A DNA stretch of 64,000 bases, from the NCBI RefSeq assembly GCF_001700435.1, contig NZ_LYPC01000012.1, positions 186,001 to 250,000 of the forward strand, written 5' to 3'. This document shows positions 52,020-60,750 of this stretch, in pieces. The translations under genes and the position numbers were made by a program. Source of the stretch: Paenibacillus pectinilyticus (GTDB taxonomy: Bacteria > Bacillota > Bacilli > Paenibacillales > NBRC-103111). Every line of letters starts with the position of its first letter. Position 1 is the stretch's first letter. The notes below the pieces were generated by a model. That model worked only from the letters and a program-made list of their open reading frames with translations, had not been told where the DNA came from and did no database searches.

Positions 52020-54110
52020 ATGAGTTACAAATGGTTAGAATGGGATGAATTTTCGGAGATATATATGAAAGCTTTCCATAATACAAGAGGGATCATTAAG
52101 CCGCGCCAATACTTAAAGCAAAATTTAAACTATCTTAAAGTAATAGTAAATAGATTGCATCATGACTATAAGGACGGAAAACAATGGTTGGAGGCTCCTC
52201 TAAATGAAAAAAAAGGGTATAGGGAAGAGTTTTTCACTGAAATGTGCTATATAATCCCATGGTACGCTTATATAGAGAATAAAAATGAAATCGATCAAAA
52301 TATGATGTTAAAGTACTTTCAATCAGATACAACTTCTTTGCAGATACACTATACTTGGTCAAAGTATTTTGGTCTCGTAACAGACATTGAAGATCAGTGG
52401 ATTTCTCGGGATGTAACTTTTAGACGTACTGGCTTTAGGAAATGTCTCGGGATGCATACTATTCTTATAATGAAGCCATTTCATTGTTTTAATGATGATG
52501 ATAGCAAATTCGCAACAACGGTTGGGTATCCGAATACTAATCGATATAATCCAAAGGTACTACAAGACTTGCGTATCAAATTAGGTTATTCTACTATTCG
52601 TCTTGCTCAAAAAAAGAAAACGAATAGGGATAAACTTTTAGGACATTTAAATCCAGTTTGGGCAAGTGTTGTATCAAAATATTACAATTATTTGTTAGTT
52701 TCTGATGCCAGCGAAAATTACCTAAATAAAATGACTAATATTCTAAACGAATTGTTTGAGTATCTAAATGAAGAGAATAAAAAGGATTGCACATCATTTT
52801 CAATAAAAGATTTTAGTAAATTAACCACTAAGTTTAAGCAGGGACGAGTAAAAAAAGAAAATGGTACACGGTATCAACTAAGTAAAGTAAGTCTCTTAAG
52901 AAGGTTTTTTGAATGGGGAGTCGGAGAATTGCCTTCATTTTTCCCAACTCATTTAATTTTTCCAGATGAGGAGTGGGCTAGTTTATCAAAGAAAGCGTCA
53001 AAGGAATATTTAAATAGTGAAGGTTTTGCTCCCTCTTCGAATGAAATTGCAATGAAAATGGTAGAGGGTATTTATAGATATCTTCCTAAAAATGAAAATG
53101 AGGAATTATGTAGGTGGTTTTGGTTGATTGTGGCTAGTGCTCCTCCAAGATTTAGTTATGTAATCAATCTCGAAAGCAAACAAGCATTAAGACCGTTGCC
53201 TAATCAGCCTGAAGCTTTTGGGTTATATTCGCAAGACGAAGATAAAGCAGGCAATAAGTATGGGCAATTTCCCATTCTTGATCCGATAGGTTATGAAGCC
53301 ATTACTGAATTAGAGAAACGAGCTAACCGACTTCAATTAAAACCAATATGGAATATAAAATACAATAGAGAATTTATACACCTGTTCCAGTTCAATCGAC
53401 CACCATGGATATTGTCAAATTCTGCAGTTCGACGTTTTTTCGATAAAATGAAACTAGAGGTACTAAATGAGGACGAACTTTCTGAGAGAATAAGTGCTCA
53501 TAGATACAGAACTTTTTTATTAACTCATATAGCAATGAAAACAGGCAGTCTCGAGGCTGTTCGTGTAGCTGCAGGTCATAGAAATGAAGAGATGACAAGG
53601 CTGTATTTAAAGAGCAGGGTTTCAAGAAATGCGTTACTTCATCGTGTGCTTTCAAAGTATGAACAAGGTGAAGTGAGTGGTAAATTTTATGTAAGGTTGT
53701 TGCAATTTCTAACGTCCGAGGACCCACAAATAGAAGATATGATGAATGCGCTCACAACAGAAATGGCACTTGATGAATTCCTTCTTAAATATGGGAAACG
53801 GATGGAGATGGGTTTTTGTTTGAGTCAAGAATCTTGTGATAATTGGTATAAATGCTGGGGTTGCAATAATTTTCTTATGCGCCGCGAGGAAATAAATGAT
53901 GCGATAGTTGTTCTAGTTAAACAAATTCTTAACTTGAGAACAATGATTAAACATAGCACAAATTATACGTCTAAGAACTCCATAGCGGCAGGTCAAATGA
54001 GAACAATTTCTTTAATTATAAAGAGATTAATTGAGCTAGGACTTACGGAGAAAAAAATAGATGAAATGGTACTAGAAGTGATAACCAAATTTACCTTAGA
54101 GGGAAGTTAA
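52020..54110 (+). CDS. Tyrosine recombinase 2 (TnpB-like)
   Basis: The 696-aa recombinase starts 14 nt after the first. Near the C-terminus it carries SAHRYRTFLLTHIAMKTG and AGHRNEEMTRLYLK, the HxxR, second His and nucleophile Tyr. An earlier Arg in SAPPRFSYVINL may be the first catalytic Arg. A Cys-rich stretch (CLSQESC, WYKCWGCNNF) near the end looks like a zinc knuckle, as in Tn554 TnpB. Confidence 0.8.
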   Translation: MSYKWLEWDEFSEIYMKAFHNTRGIIKPRQYLKQNLNYLKVIVNRLHHDYKDGKQWLEAPLNEKKGYREEFFTEMCYIIPWYAYIENKNEIDQNMMLKYFQSDTTSLQIHYTWSKYFGLVTDIEDQWISRDVTFRRTGFRKCLGMHTILIMKPFHCFNDDDSKFATTVGYPNTNRYNPKVLQDLRIKLGYSTIRLAQKKKTNRDKLLGHLNPVWASVVSKYYNYLLVSDASENYLNKMTNILNELFEYLNEENKKDCTSFSIKDFSKLTTKFKQGRVKKENGTRYQLSKVSLLRRFFEWGVGELPSFFPTHLIFPDEEWASLSKKASKEYLNSEGFAPSSNEIAMKMVEGIYRYLPKNENEELCRWFWLIVASAPPRFSYVINLESKQALRPLPNQPEAFGLYSQDEDKAGNKYGQFPILDPIGYEAITELEKRANRLQLKPIWNIKYNREFIHLFQFNRPPWILSNSAVRRFFDKMKLEVLNEDELSERISAHRYRTFLLTHIAMKTGSLEAVRVAAGHRNEEMTRLYLKSRVSRNALLHRVLSKYEQGEVSGKFYVRLLQFLTSEDPQIEDMMNALTTEMALDEFLLKYGKRMEMGFCLSQESCDNWYKCWGCNNFLMRREEINDAIVVLVKQILNLRTMIKHSTNYTSKNSIAAGQMRTISLIIKRLIELGLTEKKIDEMVLEVITKFTLEGS

Positions 54111-54113
54111 GTA

Positions 54114-56462
54114 ATGAGTGATTCAGTTAAAGTTGAATATAATCATAGTATTACTTGTGATGTAGGAGTGGATAGACACTTCACGAAATTGGAATGGAAA
54201 GATATTTGTTCTGGAGCTTGGGGTAAAATCGAACATCTTACAAAAGTTGATTTAAACAGATTTACTGATGTTACTTTTTATAAATCACTAAACAAGCTCG
54301 AAAAGCGTTACGTTAACTATTTACTATTATATCAGCGAATCGTTTGGCCTTGGGAAGATGCCCTAAAAATAAAATTTTTCACACTTCCCCTAGAGAAAGT
54401 TAACAATTTCATATGGATTGCAGAAAAGGTTGATATTTATTTTGGGGTATTATTCCAACTAGAATCGAATATTGAATCTAAAAAAAAGCAATTTAAGATT
54501 GATATTTTGATTTTAGCGTTTCGTATTTGGGCAGCGGGGTATGGATTTATTAGAAATGAAGGTAGGAAACAAGTTGGTGATGACGTTCTAGAAATCATTA
54601 AAAAAGTTATTGATAAACATTGGAGTCGTAGATTAATAAAATTAAGTATAATTCTAGAAAAAGAAAAAGAATCTCCTGTAAAAAAAAGGATAATTGCAAG
54701 GGGAGTTCCAAAGCCTAAAATAGAACTTGAAAATAACCAATGGAAGATATTATTTAGCAAATATGATTCAGAACTAGCTAAAAGTTTTCATGATTTTATT
54801 TATGACTACTTATTACCACATGTAAAAGATTTAGATATGAAAGCTTTACCACAAAAAGTTAGTCAAACAAGTAATATAAGAACTTCAATCAAACTGATAA
54901 CATTCGCTACTTGGGTTTCAGAATCTAACCTGTTGAGAAGTTATGTTAAATTATTTTATAGTTTTGGAATAAATTCACCTGCAGAATTAATTACAGGGGG
55001 AATAGAGAAGGTAATTATTATTATCAATCGAAAATGGAGTAGGAAAAAAATAAAAAATTTTCGATATGTACTAAGAAAATGGTTAACCTATTACATTGAA
55101 AATAATAATCTGAATTTGGTTGTAAACACAGTAATCCCTTCCGTAATGAGAAGGCAATCAAGGGAATTTGGGAAGATTCTTAATTTAGGTAATGCTTATA
55201 CTTTAATTGAAACCCTATTAGATGAGCAATCACCTTACATTAACGAGAATGATTTATTAGAGTTTCGTTGTAGAAGAGTTTGTCTTATTCAATTAGCAAC
55301 AGGTTCGAGGGTAACAGCAGTTTGTTTATTGTTTAAAGATTGTATTACTACAGACCATAATGGCGACAAGTGGTTGCATCTACATAAAACGAAGAATGGT
55401 AAGCCACAAGTTGTTAGGGCTACTGCCGATGTTCAAAACTGGATTAATCAATCCTCTAAGGTTGCTCCAAAAGAGAAAGTGTACTCTCCGAAAAACAATA
55501 ACTACTATGGTGATGGTTTAACCGATTATAGGTTATTCGCAAACACAACCGATATAGCCACTTTAACAAGTAACCTAATAGGGAACTTCTTAGTTAAGAT
55601 TCAAAAAAGACTTTGGCCTGATACCCCATTAAATGAGTATTTCACCTCTCATGACTTTAGGCGAATGCATGCCATTTACATGGTAATGAACAAAAAAAGT
55701 AAACATGAGATACAAGATCAATTAGGGCATAGTAGCCCCAATTCATTAATTCCTTATATAGCGACATCCACACCTGAAATTCAGCAATATTACAGTGAGA
55801 TTTATAAAGAAGGAGTATGGAGTAATGTTTTAAATAAACAAGAAGAACCAACAGATCTTGAACTCGACCCTCTTCTTGAACAAGCTTCAAAAGTTGTACA
55901 AACTGAAAATAAGGAACAATTTATTTCATCTCTAATTGAGAAGTTCAAGGACGAAGAAGCGGAGTTTGGCTTCACTAACGATGCTTCATTTATGCCCATA
56001 AATAATGTCTCTGCTGGATTCCCGAGATTCACTCATAACTGTGTAGCACATGAAATGCTCAACTGTGGTCATACAGAACTTCATTGTTTCAAATGCAATT
56101 ACTACAAGCCTGATGATGATAAATATAACGAGCATATTGCCGAAATATTTAGGTTTATGCTATTGGCGTTGCGCGGGGAAGAAATGGCGAAGTCAAAACG
56201 TGACTCCATTCAGAAAGAACTAGTTAGTATACGCTCACATGACATTATAGAGCTAATTGATGAATCCTTTCCAAAGTTATTGGAGAAGAAGTTTTCAATT
56301 ACCCCAAGAGAGATCCCGAAATTGAAAAAAGGTTTATGGGACAAAGCTAAGAGTTACTGGAAAAAACATAAGCAAACCAAGCCAATATTAACTTTTGAAG
56401 AAGCACTTCATTACTTGAAAGTAGGAAATTTGGAATGGGTAGGAAAAGAAGCTTTACAATGA
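54114..56462 (+). CDS. Tyrosine recombinase 3
   Basis: The 782-aa recombinase starts 3 nt after the second. Catalytic residues: Arg in LATGSRVTAVCLLF, HxxR in TSHDFRRMHAIYMV, His in QLGHSSPNSLIPYI with the Tyr in this motif or QQYY shortly after. A zinc-knuckle-like C-rich segment follows (NCVAHEMLNC, LHCFKCNYY). Three different recombinases in a row define RIT-type elements; adding a TnpC-like gene after them is less usual. Confidence 0.8.
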   Translation: MSDSVKVEYNHSITCDVGVDRHFTKLEWKDICSGAWGKIEHLTKVDLNRFTDVTFYKSLNKLEKRYVNYLLLYQRIVWPWEDALKIKFFTLPLEKVNNFIWIAEKVDIYFGVLFQLESNIESKKKQFKIDILILAFRIWAAGYGFIRNEGRKQVGDDVLEIIKKVIDKHWSRRLIKLSIILEKEKESPVKKRIIARGVPKPKIELENNQWKILFSKYDSELAKSFHDFIYDYLLPHVKDLDMKALPQKVSQTSNIRTSIKLITFATWVSESNLLRSYVKLFYSFGINSPAELITGGIEKVIIIINRKWSRKKIKNFRYVLRKWLTYYIENNNLNLVVNTVIPSVMRRQSREFGKILNLGNAYTLIETLLDEQSPYINENDLLEFRCRRVCLIQLATGSRVTAVCLLFKDCITTDHNGDKWLHLHKTKNGKPQVVRATADVQNWINQSSKVAPKEKVYSPKNNNYYGDGLTDYRLFANTTDIATLTSNLIGNFLVKIQKRLWPDTPLNEYFTSHDFRRMHAIYMVMNKKSKHEIQDQLGHSSPNSLIPYIATSTPEIQQYYSEIYKEGVWSNVLNKQEEPTDLELDPLLEQASKVVQTENKEQFISSLIEKFKDEEAEFGFTNDASFMPINNVSAGFPRFTHNCVAHEMLNCGHTELHCFKCNYYKPDDDKYNEHIAEIFRFMLLALRGEEMAKSKRDSIQKELVSIRSHDIIELIDESFPKLLEKKFSITPREIPKLKKGLWDKAKSYWKKHKQTKPILTFEEALHYLKVGNLEWVGKEALQ

Positions 56463-56875
56463 GTGAATTGAAATATGAAGCAGGGCAAGTTAAGAGGCAT
56501 ATTATTAACGAGTACAAAAAGGGAAGATTATTAAAAATAGTTAAAAAGGACGTATTTTTACTCATAGCAAATCGTCCTAAAATCAATTTGAAAAGTGACC
56601 GTACTCTATGGGAAGGCGAAGTTTGGACTTACCTTGACGAGTGGTATTTGAAATTAGAAAAAGAAGTAGAAGAGATTAAGATATCTCTAGACAAACAAGG
56701 TACTAGTGATGAAACTTCAGTTAATCATAAAGATTTAGCTGACCTTATGGAGAGAAATCGCAAACAAAGGGATTTAATCTCTGAGTACAGGAAGGCTCTT
56801 CATGTATTAAGAGAAGAGAATGAAAAATTAAGAATCTTGTTAATTGAGAAGCATGGATCTATAGACCTGGTATGA
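56459..56875 (+). CDS. Coiled-coil TnpC-like accessory protein
   Basis: The 138-aa protein begins MSELKYEAGQVKRHIINEYK and ends in a heptad coiled coil (MERNRKQRDLISEYRKALHV, REENEKLRILLIEKHG). Its ATG overlaps the stop of the third recombinase gene (ATGA), so it is translationally coupled; ATG 56435 is a longer alternative. Size, coil and position match TnpC of Tn554-like transposons, which is not a recombinase but affects transposition frequency and orientation. Confidence 0.7.
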   Translation: MSELKYEAGQVKRHIINEYKKGRLLKIVKKDVFLLIANRPKINLKSDRTLWEGEVWTYLDEWYLKLEKEVEEIKISLDKQGTSDETSVNHKDLADLMERNRKQRDLISEYRKALHVLREENEKLRILLIEKHGSIDLV

Positions 56876-56902
56876 AGATAAGAGACAGGGGAGGTAGCTA
56901 TA

Positions 56903-57073
56903 ATTAACCAAGAGGCATACTTAAACCAATTAAGTAAAGGAATATCCGAGATGGAAGCTACAGTTGAGAGGCTGCGTGAAGAGATTCAGAAGTTACAAAC
57001 AGAGCGAGTTGCATTACTGACTGGAAATTCATCTTTATACGAACAACGATGCAAAGTGTTGCCTGATTTTTAA
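56903..57073 (+). CDS. Possible 56-aa coiled-coil protein with non-standard start
   Basis: An open frame reads (start)-NQEAYLNQLSKGISEMEATV and ERLREEIQKLQTERVALL, a good coiled coil. GGGGAGG at 56888-56894 is well placed, but the only codons at the right distance are ATA (56900) and ATT (56903). Either ATT is used as a rare start, or an ATG has decayed. It lies 27 nt after the TnpC-like gene in the same direction. Confidence 0.35.
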   Translation: MNQEAYLNQLSKGISEMEATVERLREEIQKLQTERVALLTGNSSLYEQRCKVLPDF

Positions 57074-57113
57074 AAAATGCCCCTTATCTTTAAAAAGAGA
57101 TAGGGGCACTTTT
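57074..57113. terminator. Convergent terminator
   Basis: GCCCCTTATCT pairs with AGATAGGGGC. A run precedes it and T run follows it, so it can stop both the recombinase operon and the flavoprotein gene. Confidence 0.8.
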
Positions 57114-58379
57114 TTATTCTGATAAAGACAATGCTGCATTCTTACCTGCAGTATAACCTGACGAAAAAGCAGCCGTAATGTTGTATCCACCAGTATAACC
57201 ATGGATATCAAGGACTTCTCCACAAAAGTATAATCCATTCATGAGCTTGGATTGCATTGTTTTAGGATCGATCTCTTTTAGATTAACGCCGCCTCCTGTT
57301 ACAAAGGCTTCTTCTATGGAGAGAGTACCTGATATTTTGATTGGAAAAGCTTTAATTAATTTGCTTAATGCCATCCAATTTTGTTTAGGAATATTATCGT
57401 GTGTAAGTTGTTCATCAAGTTCAGCCTTCTGGAGAAGCAAAGGGATAACCCTTTCATTCAGATATCCTCTGAGAACGTTTTTAACGGCCTTCTTAGGCTC
57501 GTTCTTAGTTAAAGCGAGGGTTTCATCATAAACCTCATTTAGGCCCTTATTTGGCTGGAAATCAACAGTAAGGATAGTTTCTTTTAGTCCACTCTTTGAT
57601 AATTCTTTGACAACGAATTGACTACATCTTAATGCAATGGGTCCAGAAATACCAAAGTGTGTGAAAAGCATGTCACCACCATGAGAAATTAATGGCTTAC
57701 CTTTACTATTCCATACCGTCAATGTTACATCTCTAAGTGAAAGCCCCTGTAATTCGCGACTTTTAATAAAAGAATCATTAGAAGTTAATGGGACTTCTGT
57801 AGGGAAAAGATCAGTAATTGAATGACCTGCATCTTTGGCCCATAGATAACCGTCTCCAGTAGAACCCGTATGTGGGACGGATTTACCGCCGGAGGCTACA
57901 ATTACATTCTTACTTCGAATAGTTTCCCCAGACTTCAAACGTACACCGTTGACAGAGTCATTTTTATAAATGATGGTTTCGACAGGACTATTAATTCTTA
58001 TATCTACACCTTGTTTCCGAACTTGATTAACAAGTGCGTCCACAACCGTTTTAGCTTTATCACTTACAGGGAACATGCGGCCGTTATCTTCTTCTTTAAG
58101 TCGAATTCCGAGGTTCTCAAAAAACTCAATAATATCCTTGTTACTAAAGTTACTGAATGCACTATGTAGAAAGCGACCATTGCCAGGGATATGTTTGATT
58201 AAATCATCTGTTTCTTTATTGTTTGTAACGTTACATCTGCCCCCACCAGAGATCCCAAGTTTACGCCCCAATTTATCTCCCTTATCCAGGAGAAGAACTT
58301 TAGCTCCACTTAAGCTGGCAGCTATACTTGCCATTAAACCGGCAGATCCTCCACCGACCACAATTACATCATATGCCAT
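57114..58379 (-). CDS. Complete HI0933-family NAD(P)/FAD-dependent oxidoreductase
   Basis: The 421-aa flavoprotein starts with the dinucleotide-binding loop YDVIVVGGGSAGLMASIAAS and has GGGRCNVTN and the C-terminal FCGEVLDIHGYTGGYNITAA. It is homologous along its last 184 residues to the broken gene at 49833-50387, but its DNA is AT-rich (about 40% GC in sampled stretches at both ends), so it is a divergent, imported copy and not a duplicate made in place. It may replace the function lost by insertion. The reaction of this family is not settled. Confidence 0.85.
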   Translation of the reverse strand: MAYDVIVVGGGSAGLMASIAASLSGAKVLLLDKGDKLGRKLGISGGGRCNVTNNKETDDLIKHIPGNGRFLHSAFSNFSNKDIIEFFENLGIRLKEEDNGRMFPVSDKAKTVVDALVNQVRKQGVDIRINSPVETIIYKNDSVNGVRLKSGETIRSKNVIVASGGKSVPHTGSTGDGYLWAKDAGHSITDLFPTEVPLTSNDSFIKSRELQGLSLRDVTLTVWNSKGKPLISHGGDMLFTHFGISGPIALRCSQFVVKELSKSGLKETILTVDFQPNKGLNEVYDETLALTKNEPKKAVKNVLRGYLNERVIPLLLQKAELDEQLTHDNIPKQNWMALSKLIKAFPIKISGTLSIEEAFVTGGGVNLKEIDPKTMQSKLMNGLYFCGEVLDIHGYTGGYNITAAFSSGYTAGKNAALSLSE

Positions 58380-58454
58380 ACAAAACTCCTTGACTCATTT
58401 TTGCAAATTGTATCATTAATTAGAACTAAACCCAAATAAGAAGAGAATACATAG

Positions 58455-58790
58455 CTATTTAAATAACAAAATATCCTTAATAATTCTGTAAAGCGTCTTC
58501 AACTCATCAATTTTTAGGTTAACCAAAAGAAGATCTATTTTATTAAGGAGTTCATTTTTTTCTTTGTTTGTTCTGTCTTTTTCTTCCTCAAATAATTGAG
58601 AGGGGTTAATATTCAACACTTCAGAAATTTTTTGTATCGTTTCAAGCGTAATATTAACTTCTCCTCGTTCTATTTTACCGAGATAGGATTGATCAATGTT
58701 TATAAGCGCTCCCAGTTCCTCTTGGGATAGTTGCGCAGCTTTTCTGTAGAATCTAACTCGTTTTCCAACACTAGCAAAGAACTTCGACAT
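58455..58790 (-). CDS. XRE-family transcriptional regulator
   Basis: The 111-aa protein has an N-terminal Cro/C1 HTH (VGKRVRFYRKAAQLSQEELG, SYLGKIERGEVNITLETIQK) and a helical C-terminal tail for dimerisation. GAGAGGTG precedes ATG 58790. It is divergent from the DGQHR gene, with a short operator-like repeat between them, and probably represses one or both. Confidence 0.8.
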   Translation of the reverse strand: MSKFFASVGKRVRFYRKAAQLSQEELGALINIDQSYLGKIERGEVNITLETIQKISEVLNINPSQLFEEEKDRTNKEKNELLNKIDLLLVNLKIDELKTLYRIIKDILLFK

Positions 58791-58881
58791 AAACTCACCT
58801 CTCTACTTAAAGAGTAGGTAAGTGAGTTCAAAGTATGAAGTATAATATACTACTTAATACCATTTGAAAATAGGTGTTTTA

Positions 58882-58908
58882 TAACCTAAAATAAGGTTAC
58901 ACTAACCT
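58882..58908. promoter_or_regulatory. Operator-like repeats between XRE and DGQHR genes
   Basis: TAACCT (58882) and AGGTTA (58894) form an inverted repeat with 6 nt between them, and TAACCT recurs at 58903. They lie just before the RBS of the DGQHR gene, where a repressor would block it. The XRE protein is the natural candidate to bind. Confidence 0.5.
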
Positions 58909-58925
58909 ACAAGGAGAATAACATC

Positions 58926-59921
58926 ATGAGCAATTTGATGAGCCACCACGTAATTGAAAACGTGATTCAATATAAAATGCGGGGTAAAGTTGCTTATTTA
59001 GGTAACTTATCTACAACTTCTGCCTTACAACTCACTTATGTGAAGCCATTTGACCATCCTTCAGGTAAAGGCTATCAACGTCCTGTTGATATTAAAAGAT
59101 GTAACGATTTTGCTATGTACCTTTCAAAAGGGGATAATGCGTTATTTACCCCGATTTTGTTAAATGCGGAAGCTAAATGGGAGTTCTCAACTTATGATAA
59201 AACTAGGCCGTCCTATGGTAGGCTAATATGCAAGGAAAAGGCTTCACTAATGGATGGACAACATAGACTTGGTGGAATCAAACGCTATGCACAGGATACC
59301 AACTCAGAAATAAACGTCCCTTTCTTGGCGTTCCACTTTCTCGATGAGGATGAAGAAATTCAGCTATTCGATACAATAAATACAAAGGCAAAAGGAATCG
59401 GAATATCTCTTAGTAGATACCTACGCAGATATTCTGATGATTTCAGTTGGATAGCTACTGAGCTTATTGTTCGAAGCGATAGTCCATTTCATTACATTGG
59501 CACGATTACTGGTAAAAGGAGTACAGGTAGACATGTTACCTTGCAGAATTTATATAAAATATTAGAGTTTATGTTGAAGGCAAATCATGTAGCAAATTTA
59601 TCTAAGGATGAAAAACTCATGATAGTCTTGGTGTACTTTAATGCTTTTAAAGAACATTTCAATATGGAATGGTTGGATTATAAGGAATATAGAATCACAC
59701 ATATCGTTTGTTTAAATGCTCTTGCAATGGCAGGGGCTGTGATTTTTGCGAAATGTGTTTCTGAGGAAAAGAAGCAAATTGATTATAAACGTATGGCAAG
59801 CTATGTGAAGAAGCTTAAAGCTATAGATTGGTCCAGTTACGGCCCATTTAAGTATATTAAAGGTATAAGTGGTTCCCGAACATTAGCGGCGGAACTGGTC
59901 TCGCAGATGTTATCGGAATAA
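58926..59921 (+). CDS. DGQHR-domain protein (DndB-like)
   Basis: The 331-aa protein has the signature SLMDGQHRLGGIKRYA and FDTINTKAKGIGISLSRYL, typical of DGQHR proteins. These include DndB, the regulator of DNA phosphorothioation, and DpdB of the deazaguanine system. No dnd or dpd modification genes are nearby, so this is a solo member with an unknown role, paired with an XRE regulator. AAGGAG is 8-9 nt before ATG 58926. It is probably cargo of the recombinase element. Confidence 0.75.
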   Translation: MSNLMSHHVIENVIQYKMRGKVAYLGNLSTTSALQLTYVKPFDHPSGKGYQRPVDIKRCNDFAMYLSKGDNALFTPILLNAEAKWEFSTYDKTRPSYGRLICKEKASLMDGQHRLGGIKRYAQDTNSEINVPFLAFHFLDEDEEIQLFDTINTKAKGIGISLSRYLRRYSDDFSWIATELIVRSDSPFHYIGTITGKRSTGRHVTLQNLYKILEFMLKANHVANLSKDEKLMIVLVYFNAFKEHFNMEWLDYKEYRITHIVCLNALAMAGAVIFAKCVSEEKKQIDYKRMASYVKKLKAIDWSSYGPFKYIKGISGSRTLAAELVSQMLSE

Positions 59922-59933
59922 TTGAAAGGAAGT

Positions 59934-60510
59934 AGTTTCTGCAAGGTACAGATTCTAAACAGCGAAGAAAAAGTCCCTTTGAGGTATATGTGGGGACAGC
60001 ACTTGGCTTTCGGTAAACCATTTTTAGAAGTCGGGTGTACGATCCGTTTACTGGAGAACATTAAAGTAATTGCTGACGAACTGGATGTTCCTGAAGATCA
60101 ACCCGCACGTGTAAAACGTGGAATTACTCATGAATGGCCGTGGGTTGAGGAGACATCAGGCAATATGACGGATATTTCTGTGCTACCGGCAAAGGGAACT
60201 GCTTCGGAAATCGTATATCTAAAAGGATTTGAAGATCAGGGGTGGTATCAATTAGACAATGCACGGCTTAGTGCAGCAATTCGTGTAGAGTGGGATGCCA
60301 ATTCGATGCCATACTTGTGGTACTGGCAGGAGTTCGGAAGTATGACCGAATACCCTTGGTTTGGCAGGCATTAATAATATTGGTTTAGAACCGTTCTCAA
60401 GCTATCCGACTCAGGGCTTATCCGAGACTGTTCGAAATGGAACTGCGGGGTATATTCAAGGAAGAGAGACACGGACGTTTTCAATATCAGTAATTTTGTT
60501 GGAATTATAA
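59934..60510 (+). pseudogene. Truncated and frameshifted aldose 1-epimerase-like gene
   Basis: The frame opens inside the family with RYMWGQHLAFGKPFL, continues to YLWYWQEFGSMTEYPWFGRH and hits TAA at 60372. A +1 shift continues the homology: NIGLEPFSSYPTQGLSETVR, then GTAGYIQGRETRTFSISVIL up to 60510. The N-terminal ~100 or more residues are missing. So the gene has lost its 5' part, at the likely right edge of the mobile element, and also carries a frameshift. Its own terminator follows. Confidence 0.75.
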
Positions 60511-60529
60511 TAAATTTTCTTCAGCACAT

Positions 60530-60565
60530 GAACCGTCGGGATAATCTATCCTGACGGTTCTTTAT
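60530..60565 (+). terminator. Terminator of the epimerase pseudogene
   Basis: GAACCGTCGGGATA pairs with TATCCTGACGGTTC around a 3-nt loop, followed by TTTATT. It marks the original end of the gene. Confidence 0.8.
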
Positions 60566-60750
60566 TGTGATTTTTGTCGAACCGAAAATATGTAAATTAA
60601 GTTCGATAAACTTCGTGAGCATAGTGCGAAATAAATTTACGCTGCAAGGTCAGATACCGAGTAACACAGTAGAGTAGAGGGGGAATAGAAGACCAATATA
60701 AATCTTTATCTAAGTTATGTGAATAATTGTTATATTTAGAGGTGTGTATA

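Larger units (their letters stand above)
50388..59933 (+). mobile_element. Tn554/RIT-like element with three tyrosine recombinases and cargo
   Basis: The left boundary is set by the break in the flavoprotein gene at about 50388. The right boundary is not proven. Gene content (recombinases, then a second flavoprotein gene, XRE regulator and DGQHR protein, all AT-rich) suggests it reaches about 59.93 kb, where an aldose-epimerase gene begins without its 5' part. A smaller unit ending at about 57.07 kb is the alternative. No direct or inverted terminal repeats were found by eye, as expected for the Tn554 family. 50388-50517 is an AT-rich leader with the likely promoter of the first recombinase. 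Confidence 0.6.

Noticed and set aside
57114..58379. Right-hand flavoprotein gene as a hybrid of host 5' and element 3' parts
   Set aside because: Base composition is AT-rich along the whole gene, at both ends, so it does not join GC-rich host sequence at the break point.
58926..59921. Complete Dnd phosphorothioation system
   Set aside because: Only a DGQHR protein is present. No DndC, DndD or DndE-like gene lies in the window.
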